This document shows, in pieces, positions 25,773 through 33,687 of a stretch of 64,000 nt of DNA (position 1 is the stretch's first letter; every line of letters starts with the position of its first letter). The DNA comes from Frankia sp. QA3. Lineage in GTDB: Bacteria; Actinomycetota; Actinomycetes; Frankiales; Frankiaceae. The notes under the pieces were generated by a model. The model made no database searches, was not told where the DNA came from, and was given only the letters and a program-made list of their open reading frames with translations. Position numbers and translations under genes: made by a program. Where the stretch lies: assembly GCF_000262465.1 (NCBI RefSeq), contig NZ_CM001489.1, positions 5,897,352-5,961,351 on the forward strand, given 5' to 3'.

Positions 25773-26009
25773 ATGTCCAGCCTGTTCACCTCGACCATCC
25801 CGACGTGCCCGCGTGCCGCGGTGTCCGCCGGTGTCCGTCCGCACCATCCGGACTCGCCGCCGCCGCTCGACCCGGACGCCCCGATCCCGGATGACCCGGG
25901 CCCGCTGCTGCCCGACACGCCGGATCTGCCCCCTGCGCCGCACGAACCCTCTCCGTACACCGAGCCGGCGCCGGACTCACCCGCCGAACCCGAACCCGAA
26001 CCGGTCTGA
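25773..26009 (+). CDS. Small Pro-rich protein (uncertain)
   Basis: 78 residues from ATG 25773. After MSSLFTSTIPTCPRAAVSAG, the sequence is dominated by Pro, Asp and Glu (PPPLDPDAPIPDDPGP, AEPEPEPV). It ends 41 bases before the nitroreductase. There is no recognised family or strong ribosome site; it may be real, or a composition-driven open frame. Confidence 0.35.
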   Translation: MSSLFTSTIPTCPRAAVSAGVRPHHPDSPPPLDPDAPIPDDPGPLLPDTPDLPPAPHEPSPYTEPAPDSPAEPEPEPV

Positions 26010-26050
26010 TCCGGTGACGCGCGCGGGAGGCGGCCACGAAGGAGCTCATC

Positions 26051-26695
26051 GTGACCCTGCTCGACCTCACCCCTGACGAGGTGCTGACGACGACCCGCAG
26101 CGTGCGCAGGCGGCTCGACCTCGACCGCCCGGTCGAGCCGGAGGTCGTCGAGGAGTGCCTGCGGATCGCGTTGCAGGCGCCGAGTGGTTCCAACCAGCAG
26201 GGCTGGCACTGGATCGTGGTGACCGACCCGGAGCTGCGCGCGGGCATCGCCGAGTACTACCGGCGCGCCTCGACCGCCTATCTCGACGCCGGCGGCCCGG
26301 CACGGGACTCCTTCGAGGGCGAGCGGCTCGCCGTCCAGCAGCGGGTCACCGACTCCGCCCGGTACCTCGCCGAGAACCTGCACCGGGTCCCCGTGCACGT
26401 CATCGGCTGCCTGGAGGGCGACGCGACGCAGGTCCCGGCGCAGCTGCAGGCCGGCTTCTGGGGGTCGCTGCTCCCGGCCGCGTGGAGCTTCATGCTCGCC
26501 CTGCGGGCCCGGGGCCTCGGCAGCGCCTGGACGTCGCTGCACCTGCGCTACGCCGACGAGGTCGCGAAGCTGCTCGGCATCCCGCCGAATGTGAGCCAGG
26601 GCGTGCTGCTGCCCGTCGCCTACACCATCGGTACGGATTTCCGACCCGCGCCGCGGGAGCCGCTGGCGAGCGTCCTCCACCACGACCGCTGGTAG
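26051..26695 (+). CDS. Nitroreductase-family protein
   Basis: 214 residues from GTG with AAGGAG upstream. Family motifs: TTRSVRRRLDLDRPV (FMN phosphate contact), ALQAPSGSNQQGWHWIVV, and a C-terminal GLGSAWTSLHLRYADEVAKLLGIPPNVSQGVLLPVAYTIG block. It should be an FMN-dependent, NAD(P)H-using reductase of nitro- or quinone-type substrates, acting as a dimer in the cytosol. It lies just upstream of a quinone oxidoreductase with 100 bp between, so a shared redox or detoxification role is possible. Confidence 0.9.
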   Translation: MTLLDLTPDEVLTTTRSVRRRLDLDRPVEPEVVEECLRIALQAPSGSNQQGWHWIVVTDPELRAGIAEYYRRASTAYLDAGGPARDSFEGERLAVQQRVTDSARYLAENLHRVPVHVIGCLEGDATQVPAQLQAGFWGSLLPAAWSFMLALRARGLGSAWTSLHLRYADEVAKLLGIPPNVSQGVLLPVAYTIGTDFRPAPREPLASVLHHDRW

Positions 26696-26727
26696 CCGTC
26701 CTCGCCGGGGGTCCGGGGTCGGTGAGG

Positions 26728-26759
26728 GCTCCGGGGTCGGCGGGCTCCGGGGTCGGCGG
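26728..26759. repeat. 16-bp tandem duplication, intergenic
   Basis: Two adjacent copies of GCTCCGGGGTCGGCGG between the nitroreductase and the quinone oxidoreductase. Confidence 0.8.
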
Positions 26760-26795
26760 GCTCGCGGGCGCCGGCGGCGTCGTAGCGTGTGGAGG

Positions 26796-27788
26796 GTGCA
26801 TGCGGTGACGGTGTCGGCCCCCGGCGGGCCCGAGGTCATGTCCTGGTCCAGCGTGGCGGACCCGCCCGCGCCCGGGCCGGGTGAGGTAACCCTTGACGTG
26901 GTCGCCACGGCGGTCAACCGGGCGGACCTGCTGCAACGGCAGGGTCTCTACCCGCCGCCGCCCGGCGACTCCGCGATCATCGGGTTGGAGTGCTCCGGCC
27001 GGGTGGCCGCCGTCGGGCCCGAGGTGTCCGGGTTCGAGATCGGCGCCGAGGTGTGCGCCCTGCTCGGCGGCGGCGGGTACGCGAGCAGGGTGAACGTGCC
27101 GGCGGGCCAGCTCCTGCCGATCCCGGCGGGAGTCGACCTGGTCGAGGCCGCCGGCCTGCCCGAGGTCGCGGCCACCGTCTACTCGACCGTGTTCGGCATC
27201 GCCGACCTGCACGACCGCGAGGTCTTCTGCGTGCACGGCGGCGCATCGGGGATCGGCACGTTCGCGATCCAGGCGGTCCGCGCGCTGCGGCCGGAGGCGG
27301 TCATCGCCACCACCGCCGGCACCCCGGCGAAGCTGGCCAGGGTCCGCGAGCTCGGCGCCGACGTGGCCGTCTCCTACCGGGACGCCGACTTCGTCGAGGT
27401 GATCCGCAAGGCCACCGACGGCCACGGGGCGGACGTCATCCTCGACAACATGGGTGCGGCCTACCTGCCGCGCAACGTGTCGCTGCTCGCCGTCGGCGGG
27501 CGGCTCGTCGTCATCGGCCTGCAGGGCGGGGTGAAGGGCGAGCTCAACCTCGGGGCCCTGCTGAACAAGCGGGCGGTGGTGCATGCCGCCTCGCTGCGCG
27601 CACGACCGCCGGCGGAGAAGTTCAAGATCGTCGCCGGGGTCCGCGCCGAGTTCTGGCCGGCGGTCGAACGCGGCGCGATCAGGCCGGTGATCGACCAGGT
27701 GCTCCCGATCACCGAGGTGGCGGCGGCGCACCGGCATGTGGCCGGTCTCGGGCACGTCGGCAAGGTGATCCTCACCATCCCGCGCTGA
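26796..27788 (+). CDS. NAD(P)H-quinone oxidoreductase (zinc-free MDR, PIG3-like)
   Basis: 330 residues from GTG 26796 (MHAVTVSAPGGPEV), chosen by family starts; GTG codons at 26787 and 26805 are alternatives. It belongs to the quinone oxidoreductase branch of the MDR superfamily: VNRADLLQRQGLYPPPPGDS, IIGLECSGRVAAVG, the cofactor motif VHGGASGIGTFAIQAVRAL, and ILDNMGAAYLPRNVSLLAVGGRLVVIG. It lacks the Cys residues of zinc-containing alcohol dehydrogenases. NADPH-dependent reduction of quinones or enones is expected. Followed after about 110 bp by bpa. Confidence 0.9.
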   Translation: MHAVTVSAPGGPEVMSWSSVADPPAPGPGEVTLDVVATAVNRADLLQRQGLYPPPPGDSAIIGLECSGRVAAVGPEVSGFEIGAEVCALLGGGGYASRVNVPAGQLLPIPAGVDLVEAAGLPEVAATVYSTVFGIADLHDREVFCVHGGASGIGTFAIQAVRALRPEAVIATTAGTPAKLARVRELGADVAVSYRDADFVEVIRKATDGHGADVILDNMGAAYLPRNVSLLAVGGRLVVIGLQGGVKGELNLGALLNKRAVVHAASLRARPPAEKFKIVAGVRAEFWPAVERGAIRPVIDQVLPITEVAAAHRHVAGLGHVGKVILTIPR

Positions 27789-27896
27789 CGGTTGCGGGCC
27801 GCGGGCCGACCGTGGCTGTCCGCGACCGGCCACGGCCGACTGGCCGGTGCCGCACCGGCGCCGTGTGGCGCGCTCCGACGGGGCAGGATAGGGGTC

Positions 27897-28457
27897 ATGA
27901 CGGATCAACCGGAACCCCGCGTCGTGATTGTCGGGCCCGACGGAGCCCTGCACGAGAGCGCGCAGGAGGCGCTCGGCCGGCCGGCCCGGTCGGTGAACCC
28001 GAACGGTGAGCAGGAGGGGGAGCCGGCCGGCGGCAACCCCGTGGCCGAGCTGGTCTCCCAGCCCGACAAGGTGATGCGCATCGGTACGATGATCAAGCAG
28101 TTGTTGGAGGAGGTACGCGCCGCGCCGCTGGACGACGCCAGTCGGATCCGGCTGCGGGAGATCCACCGCAGCTCGATCCGTGAGCTCTCCGACGGGCTGG
28201 CCCCGGAGCTGCGGGCCGAGCTGGAGCGGCTGTCGCTGCCCTTCGACGAGGGCCACACCCCGTCTGACGGGGAGCTCAGGATCGCCCAGGCGCAGCTCGT
28301 CGGCTGGTTGGAGGGCTTGTTCCACGGCCTGCAGACGGCGCTGTTCGCCCAGCAGATGGCTGCCCGGGCGCAGCTCGAGGAGATGCGCCGCCGGGCGCTG
28401 CCGAGCGGGCAGCAGCAGCCCGGCGGGGAGGCGTTCGGGCGCGGCGCCTACCTGTGA
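27897..28457 (+). CDS. bpa: Bacterial proteasome activator (Bpa-like)
   Basis: 186 residues from ATG 27897. It matches the Bpa/PafE family: an N-terminal variable stretch, the helical core (VAELVSQPDKVMRIGTMIKQLLEEVRAAPLDDASRIRLREIH and LQTALFAQQMAARAQLEEM), and a C terminus ending GAYL, like the HbYX-type GQYL tail that opens the 20S proteasome gate. Bpa forms a dodecameric ring and feeds proteins to the proteasome without ATP. No prcBA or mpa genes are in the window. The C-terminal tail is intact, so it is likely functional. Confidence 0.88.
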   Translation: MTDQPEPRVVIVGPDGALHESAQEALGRPARSVNPNGEQEGEPAGGNPVAELVSQPDKVMRIGTMIKQLLEEVRAAPLDDASRIRLREIHRSSIRELSDGLAPELRAELERLSLPFDEGHTPSDGELRIAQAQLVGWLEGLFHGLQTALFAQQMAARAQLEEMRRRALPSGQQQPGGEAFGRGAYL

Positions 28458-28487
28458 CGGCGCCGGCACCCCAAGGCGGCCCGGCGG

Positions 28488-29999
28488 TCAGTTCGCCGGG
28501 CTGACCGAGCTCATGTTGAAGTCCGGCACCCGCATCGGTGGCATCCGGGTGAGTGTGAACCAGTCCGCCCACTCCCGGGCCATGGTGCGGGTGGCCGCGC
28601 CGATCTGCGCCGTGCGGCCCAGCAGGCCCACCGGCGACTCGTTGAACCGGAAGTTGTTCACCGCCCCGGTGACCTCGCCGTTCTCGATCAGGTAGACGCC
28701 GTCTCGGGTGAGCCCGGTCAGCAGCAGGACCTCCGGGTCGACGTCGCGGATGTACCACAGGCTGGTCAGCAGCAGGCCGCGCCGAGTCGAGGCGATCATC
28801 TCGTCGAGCGACGCCGAACCCCCCGCATCCAGGGTCAGGTTCTCGATCATCGGGGTGACCGCGCTCTGCGTGGCCCGGGCCGAGGCGCGGGTCTGCACGA
28901 GCGCACCGAGCGCGCCGTCCCGGATCCAGTCGGTGGCGCCGAGCGCCAGCCCGTTGTCGAACACGCTCGACATCGACGACGACGACGCGGCGGTCACGAA
29001 CGGGGTCGTCGCCAGCTCCGGGTCCGCGGGGTCGCTGGACAGCCGCAGCCCGGCCGGCCCGATCGCCTCGCCGATCCGCGTCCCGCCGCCCGGCCGGCTG
29101 AACACCGTGCGGCCCTCGGCGGCGTCCCGCCCGGCGGCCGACCAGTACAGGTAGATCATCAGGTCGGCGACCGCGGACGGTGGCAGCAACGTCTCGTAGC
29201 GGCCCGCGGGCAGCTCCACCGAACGCTCGCACCAGGCCAGCCGGGAGCGCAACGCCGCGTCGGTGGCGGCCACGTCCACGTCGGTGAAGTCGTGGGTGGA
29301 CTGCCCGTGCCACACCGAGCCGCCGGGAACGCCGCTCTTGGCGTTCCACTCGACGCTGCCCGTCGGCTGGCTGTGCCGCAGCCGCAGGCCGGTGGACGTG
29401 CCCAGCCAGGTGGTGGTCACGTCGTGCTGGGCGAAGCCGAACAGCCGCCTGTCCTGCGCCCGCGCGGCGCCGAAGGCCTCGGCGAGGTCGCGGGCGAAGG
29501 CGGCGAACACCGCCGTGCCGGTGCGGGCCGCCGGGTCGGTGAAGGCGCCGCCGCCCGCGATCGGCCCGGCGCCCGCGGCCAGGCCGGCGGTGGCGGGCCC
29601 GAGCAGGTCGGCGTAGTCCTCGGCGTCCTGCGCCTCGCGGGCGGCCTCCTCGGCGGCGCGGACGAGCTCGGCGAGGCCGTCGGCGTCGGTGGGATGCGGC
29701 AGGTCGCCCGGCCGTGCCCCCCGGCCGCCGACCGGGGTGTCGATCGTGGAGGCGGTGCGCACCCCGAACGAGCGGCCGACGACGCTGACGACGGTGATCG
29801 ACCGGTCGCGGCTCGCCCCGTTGGTGGTCAGGGTGTTGGTGGCCCAGCGCAGGTTGACCGAGCTGGACTCGGTGGCGATGACCACGCAGCCGTCCGCCCG
29901 GGACAGCGCGAGGGCTCGCTCGACGATCTCGTGGGCGGCCTCGGGCACCGCGCCCGCCCGGTCGGCCCGGGTGGTCTCCGCTCCGGTCACCTGGCTCAT
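28488..29999 (-). CDS. tldE: TldE/PmbA-family metalloprotease subunit
   Basis: 503 residues from ATG 29999, overlapping the stop of tldD by four bases. It has the PmbA/TldE architecture with no HExxxH motif: ESSSVNLRWATNTLTTNGASRDRSITV near the N terminus, a central beta sandwich, and the C-terminal GLTRDGVYLIENGEVTGAVNNFRFNESPVGLLG. TldD-TldE form a heterodimeric peptidase that degrades unfolded peptides and trims modified peptides (microcin B17 in E. coli). Co-translation with tldD supports complex formation. No peptide precursor lies next to it. Confidence 0.9.
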   Translation of the reverse strand: MSQVTGAETTRADRAGAVPEAAHEIVERALALSRADGCVVIATESSSVNLRWATNTLTTNGASRDRSITVVSVVGRSFGVRTASTIDTPVGGRGARPGDLPHPTDADGLAELVRAAEEAAREAQDAEDYADLLGPATAGLAAGAGPIAGGGAFTDPAARTGTAVFAAFARDLAEAFGAARAQDRRLFGFAQHDVTTTWLGTSTGLRLRHSQPTGSVEWNAKSGVPGGSVWHGQSTHDFTDVDVAATDAALRSRLAWCERSVELPAGRYETLLPPSAVADLMIYLYWSAAGRDAAEGRTVFSRPGGGTRIGEAIGPAGLRLSSDPADPELATTPFVTAASSSSMSSVFDNGLALGATDWIRDGALGALVQTRASARATQSAVTPMIENLTLDAGGSASLDEMIASTRRGLLLTSLWYIRDVDPEVLLLTGLTRDGVYLIENGEVTGAVNNFRFNESPVGLLGRTAQIGAATRTMAREWADWFTLTRMPPMRVPDFNMSSVSPAN

Positions 30000-31567
30000 C
30001 GGCCGGCCTCCCGCCGCGTGTTGAGGACGTTGACGCCGCGGAACAACGCGGCCGGGCTGCCGTGGCTGACCGCCGCGACCTGGCCGGGCTGCCCCTTGCC
30101 GCAGTTGAACGCGCCACCGAGGAGGTAGGTCTCCGGGCCGCCCACGGCCTCCAGCGAGCCCCAGAAGTCCGTCGTCGTCGCCTGGTAGGCGACGTCACGC
30201 AGCTGGCCGACGATCCGCCCGGAGCGGATCTCGTAGAACCGCTGCCCGGTGAACTGGAAGTTGTACCGCTGCATGTCGATCGACCAGCTCTTGTCGCCGA
30301 CGATGTAGATGCCGCGGTCGACCCGGCTGATCAGCTCCTCGGTCGACGGGCCGCCCGGCGCCGGCAGCAGCGACACGTTCGCCATCCGCTGGATCGGCAC
30401 GTGGCCGGGGGAGTCGGCGAAGGCGCAGCCGTTGGAGCGCTCCACCCCGAGCACACTCGCGTTGCGGGCTGCCATCGCCCGGTCGAGCTGGTAGCCGACG
30501 AGGGTGCCGTCGCGCACGATGTCGAACCGGCGGGTCTGCACGCCCTCGTCGTCGTAGCCGATGGTGGCCAGCCCGTGCAGGGCGGTGCGGTCACCGGTGA
30601 TCGTCATCGCCGGGGAGCCGTAGCGCAGGGCACCGAGCTGGTCCAGGGTGGCGAACGACGTGCCGGCGTAGGCCGCCTCGTAGCCGAGCGCCCGGTCGAG
30701 CTCGGTGGCGTGGCCGACGGACTCGTGGATCGTCAGCCACAGGTTCGACGGGTCGATCACCAGGTCGTACGGGCCGGGTTCGACCGACGACGCCTTGGCC
30801 TTCTCCGCCAGCAGGCCGGGGATGAGGGCGATCTCGCCGTCCCAGTCCCAGCAGCCCGCCGCGGGCCCCGCGACCATCCACTCCCAGCCGCGGCCGACGG
30901 GCGGGGCGATGGTGCGCATCGTCTCGAAGCCGCCGCCCGGGTCGACGCGCGTCGCCTCGATCTGGCAGAGCACCCGCACCCGCTGCTGCGTCGTCGAGGT
31001 GCCGGCCAGATCCGCGTAGTACTTGTTCTCCATCACGGCGCCGAACCGGCCCTCGACGTGGTCGACGTCATTCGCCGCGAACAGGGTGCGGCACAGCCCC
31101 CCGACCCGCTCGATCCGCTCCCGCGCGTCGATGGCGAAGGGGTCGGCGGCATACGCCGACACCCAGACCGCGTCGGAGTGCGCCGGTTCCTGGGCGAGCT
31201 CGACGGGCTCGGAGTTCAGCGGGGCCGCCACCCGCGCCATCTCGACGGCCTCGCGGGCCAGCCGGGCCGCCTCGTCCGGGGTGAGGTCCACGCCGGCCGC
31301 GAAGCCCCAGGTCCCGGCGTGCACGACTCGCACGGCGAGGCCCAGCGTGGCGCCCTCGTGGCGGCTCTCCAGGGCGGCGTCCCGGAAGGACAGTGAGGAG
31401 TCCCGCAGTCGTTCGATGCGGATGTCGGCATGGGTGGCGCCGAGGTCGCGCGCGGTCTGCAGGGCCGCGTCGGTGAGTGTGGAACGCGGCAGCGCGAGGA
31501 ACTCCGCGTCGATCTCGTGCGCCGGCAGCCCGGATGAGGCCGGGTCCTGATGGACGGGTGTCGCCAT
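29996..31567 (-). CDS. tldD: TldD-family zinc metalloprotease
   Basis: 523 residues from ATG 31567. The active-site motif HESVGH (H281 to H286, HExxxH) is present, followed by a Cys-free beta sandwich and the C-terminal LLGGAFNCGKGQPGQVAAVSHG segment of the family. It is the catalytic partner of the downstream TldE. The gene is first in a two-gene operon and ends in ATGA with tldE. Confidence 0.92.
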   Translation of the reverse strand: MATPVHQDPASSGLPAHEIDAEFLALPRSTLTDAALQTARDLGATHADIRIERLRDSSLSFRDAALESRHEGATLGLAVRVVHAGTWGFAAGVDLTPDEAARLAREAVEMARVAAPLNSEPVELAQEPAHSDAVWVSAYAADPFAIDARERIERVGGLCRTLFAANDVDHVEGRFGAVMENKYYADLAGTSTTQQRVRVLCQIEATRVDPGGGFETMRTIAPPVGRGWEWMVAGPAAGCWDWDGEIALIPGLLAEKAKASSVEPGPYDLVIDPSNLWLTIHESVGHATELDRALGYEAAYAGTSFATLDQLGALRYGSPAMTITGDRTALHGLATIGYDDEGVQTRRFDIVRDGTLVGYQLDRAMAARNASVLGVERSNGCAFADSPGHVPIQRMANVSLLPAPGGPSTEELISRVDRGIYIVGDKSWSIDMQRYNFQFTGQRFYEIRSGRIVGQLRDVAYQATTTDFWGSLEAVGGPETYLLGGAFNCGKGQPGQVAAVSHGSPAALFRGVNVLNTRREAGR

Positions 31568-31675
31568 GTCCCTATCCTGGCCCGCGCGGGCGACCGATGG
31601 GGCGCCGGCCCGTGCGGGCGGTGTCGTGGCGGCGCCCGCCGTCGACTCCGCGTGGTCGATGACGGGCTGGCGGCC

Positions 31676-32356
31676 TCATGTCGGTTGCGGATCGTGATCG
31701 ATCGCGTCCGGATCATCCGGTCTCGGGTGGACGGATCTGTCTGACCCGGCCGTCTCGCGGCTCCACGCGTCGAGCAGCCCCCACCGTCGTTCGGCCTCCC
31801 GCACGGCGGCGGCCAGGGTTGCGGGGCGATCGGCCTGGCTGGTGGCGACGAGCAGGTCCGAGGCCGCGGTGAAGGCGTCGACGAACCAGGCCGTCGCGGG
31901 GGCACGCAGGTCGAGCCGGGCCGGCCGGTCCGGCCTGGGGACGGCGGCGGCGAGGAAGTCGCGCAGCAGCAAGGCCATTCGGTCCGCGAGAGGTTCGAAC
32001 CCCGCCGGGTCGAAGCGATGGGCGGCGCCACCGGACCGCGTGGGCGGCGGAATCGGCCGCGTACGGGGCGTCTGAGCCAGCCCCCGGGCGCGGGGCCGGC
32101 TGCGGCGGCCGTCTCGGGCGCGCCCGACAGCCGGCGCGGTCACGAGCAAGGTCGCGACCATCGCCCAGGTCAGCAACAGCGGCCAGGACGGCGGTGCGCC
32201 GAGGAGGGCCGCGCCGGCCAGGTCGGCCGGGGCGAGCGCCGTGGCGGGGATGATCGTGCCCAGCCGCAGCCCGGCCGGGCGGGGCTCGCGGTCGGGGTCG
32301 GGGTCGGGGTCGGGGTCGCTCCAGGGTGGCGCGGACGGCCGGCTGGCGATGTGCAT
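31676..32356 (-). CDS. Hypothetical protein, possibly membrane-anchored
   Basis: 226 residues from ATG 32356, with AGGAGGG upstream. A Pro/Asp-rich N terminus (PDPDPDPDREP) is followed by two hydrophobic segments (GTIIPATALAPADLAGAALLGA and WPLLLTWAMVATLLVTAPAVG), a basic Pro/Arg stretch and a C-terminal region with helices (FEPLADRMALLLRDFLAAAV, AWFVDAFTAASDLLVA). No family recognised. It lies about 110 bp upstream of tldD on the same strand but is the last gene before a long gap; co-transcription with tldD is possible. Confidence 0.6.
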   Translation of the reverse strand: MHIASRPSAPPWSDPDPDPDPDREPRPAGLRLGTIIPATALAPADLAGAALLGAPPSWPLLLTWAMVATLLVTAPAVGRARDGRRSRPRARGLAQTPRTRPIPPPTRSGGAAHRFDPAGFEPLADRMALLLRDFLAAAVPRPDRPARLDLRAPATAWFVDAFTAASDLLVATSQADRPATLAAAVREAERRWGLLDAWSRETAGSDRSVHPRPDDPDAIDHDPQPT

Positions 32357-32526
32357 GCGGCCTTCCCTCCTGTCGGGCGAGCCCCCGTGTCGATCGAGGT
32401 GACGACGAGGACTGCCGGAGTGGCGGCCGGAGACCGCCGGGCCAGGATCCGGGCCGCGGGACCGTCGGCCGACGAGATGCTCTAGTCCGAATCATCCGGG
32501 ACGATGACCTGAATCTCAAGAGAATT

Positions 32527-32540
32527 TCTGAATATTCAGA
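32527..32540. promoter_or_regulatory. Perfect A/T-rich palindrome (candidate operator)
   Basis: TCTGAATATTCAGA is a perfect 14-bp palindrome, in a short A/T-rich stretch 170 bases upstream of the divergent hypothetical gene's start. A related core GAATATTC recurs at 33319-33326. Protein ligand unknown. Confidence 0.45.
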
Positions 32541-32633
32541 TTCGAGCCGGAATCGTTGCGGCTCGAGCGCCTGACCCGCTCGACGTCCGGCGAGCCGCGC
32601 CCGGCGCGCCCGGCTCCGACCGACAGCGCCCGC

Positions 32634-32661
32634 GGTGGTCGACCACCGGTGGTCGACCACC
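32634..32661. promoter_or_regulatory. Tandem duplicate of a perfect 14-bp palindrome (candidate operator)
   Basis: GGTGGTCGACCACC occurs twice back to back with no spacer (32634-32647 and 32648-32661). Two perfect palindromic copies in direct contact would suit cooperative binding of two dimers. It resembles the half-sites of some GntR-type operators (TGGTC/GACCA) but without their central spacer. Confidence 0.5.
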
Positions 32662-33421
32662 GGCGGCGATGCCTGCGGGCGACCGGCCTACCGTGGGGCG
32701 AGCCCACCGGGAGCAACCCGCCTATTCGCCCGAACGTCCGCCAAGCGTGTTGCGCCGCGCCTGCCACGGGGCACTTTGCCCGCTCCGGGCGGTCCGCGCC
32801 GGGCAAAGCGCACCACACCCGGCATTGCCGGAGTGTGCCACCGGTCACGACGGGCGCGGGCCCATCCGTGCGGTGGCCCGAAGGGGCGCACCCGCCGGTG
32901 TCGCCCCCGGCCGGTGGTTGCCCGGGGTCGGATCTCGTCACCGGGCGTCGGCGGGCGGGACTTGGCTCGGGCCTCGCCTGGAGCCGACTGTCCCGACCGA
33001 GTCTCAAAATATTCGTGACACTACGATCAGTGATTGGCGAGTCTGACTGTTGCCGTCGTCACCCTCACGTTCCGTTCCCGCACCCCGTGGGCGGGTAGCC
33101 CGAAGAGGCTGCTAGTTCACGCGTTTCGGTACTATTTGTGGTGGTCCCGCTCGGCGTTGTGTCTCGACGCATGGCGACTCTTGGTGGTTATGGAATTGCT
33201 TGAGGTCGCGGTAGTGCCTGCTGGAGGATGGGCTCGACCGAGCAGGCGGTGACGTTCGGTTATCGCCTTCGGTGTCAAGTCGTCAGCCTAGAGTGACAAT
33301 ATGCCGCGGGCGGCCGGAATATTCGCGTCGCCGCCGTAGAGCTGATCATTATTACTGCGCTATGTCCTGACTCGAGCGTGATCCCTAGGATGAAGCGCAG
33401 TGGTGCAGAGAGGTAGGAGCG

Positions 33422-33634
33422 ATGCGGCTCGTCCCGGTGGCCAGTGCGTCGTGTGCCAGCGCGAACTGTCCCACGGTGTATGTGAACGATGAGGATCAGG
33501 ACATCTTCGTCCAGGGCTACGCGGTAGTGGACCAGCGGATCCCGACCGGCGAGGTGCCGCCCGGCGAGGCATTGGTGCGCATCCCCCGCAGCGTGTTCCT
33601 GGCGGCCGCGCGCGGCCTGCCGGCGCAGGCGTAG
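33422..33634 (+). CDS. Small DUF397-like protein, partner of the DUF5753 regulator
   Basis: 70 residues from ATG, with AGGTAGGAG upstream. MRLVPVASASCASANCPTVYV, DIFVQGYAVV and EALVRIPRSVFLAAARG show the same three-part layout as DUF397 proteins (Cys segment, VxVRDSK-like strand, final F-x-FLAG helix) though the exact motifs differ. DUF397 proteins are commonly encoded next to DUF5753 XRE regulators and modulate them in Streptomyces development (the WhiJ/BldB-like systems). Here the order is small protein first, regulator 53 bp later. Confidence 0.7.
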   Translation: MRLVPVASASCASANCPTVYVNDEDQDIFVQGYAVVDQRIPTGEVPPGEALVRIPRSVFLAAARGLPAQA

Positions 33635-33687
33635 CCGGCGGGGCGCACGCGGTGGCCGGCGGGGACGGACCGACCTCGGAGGTGGTC

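Larger units (their letters stand above)
32357..33421. other. 1.06-kb region without a protein gene, with palindromes
   Basis: No frame has family similarity. Several blocks are A/T-rich against a high-GC background (32495-32545, 33000-33060, 33110-33170, 33290-33365). Two perfect palindrome sites are described separately. It is the upstream region for the small DUF397-like gene and for the divergent hypothetical protein. Confidence 0.5.

Noticed and set aside
28488..31567. TldD/TldE as part of a local modified-peptide cluster
   Set aside because: No precursor peptide, YcaO or radical SAM gene lies nearby; TldD/TldE are often general proteases.
32634..32661. DasR-type (dre) site
   Set aside because: dre sites have two bases between TGGTC and GACCA; here there are none, and no amino-sugar genes are near.
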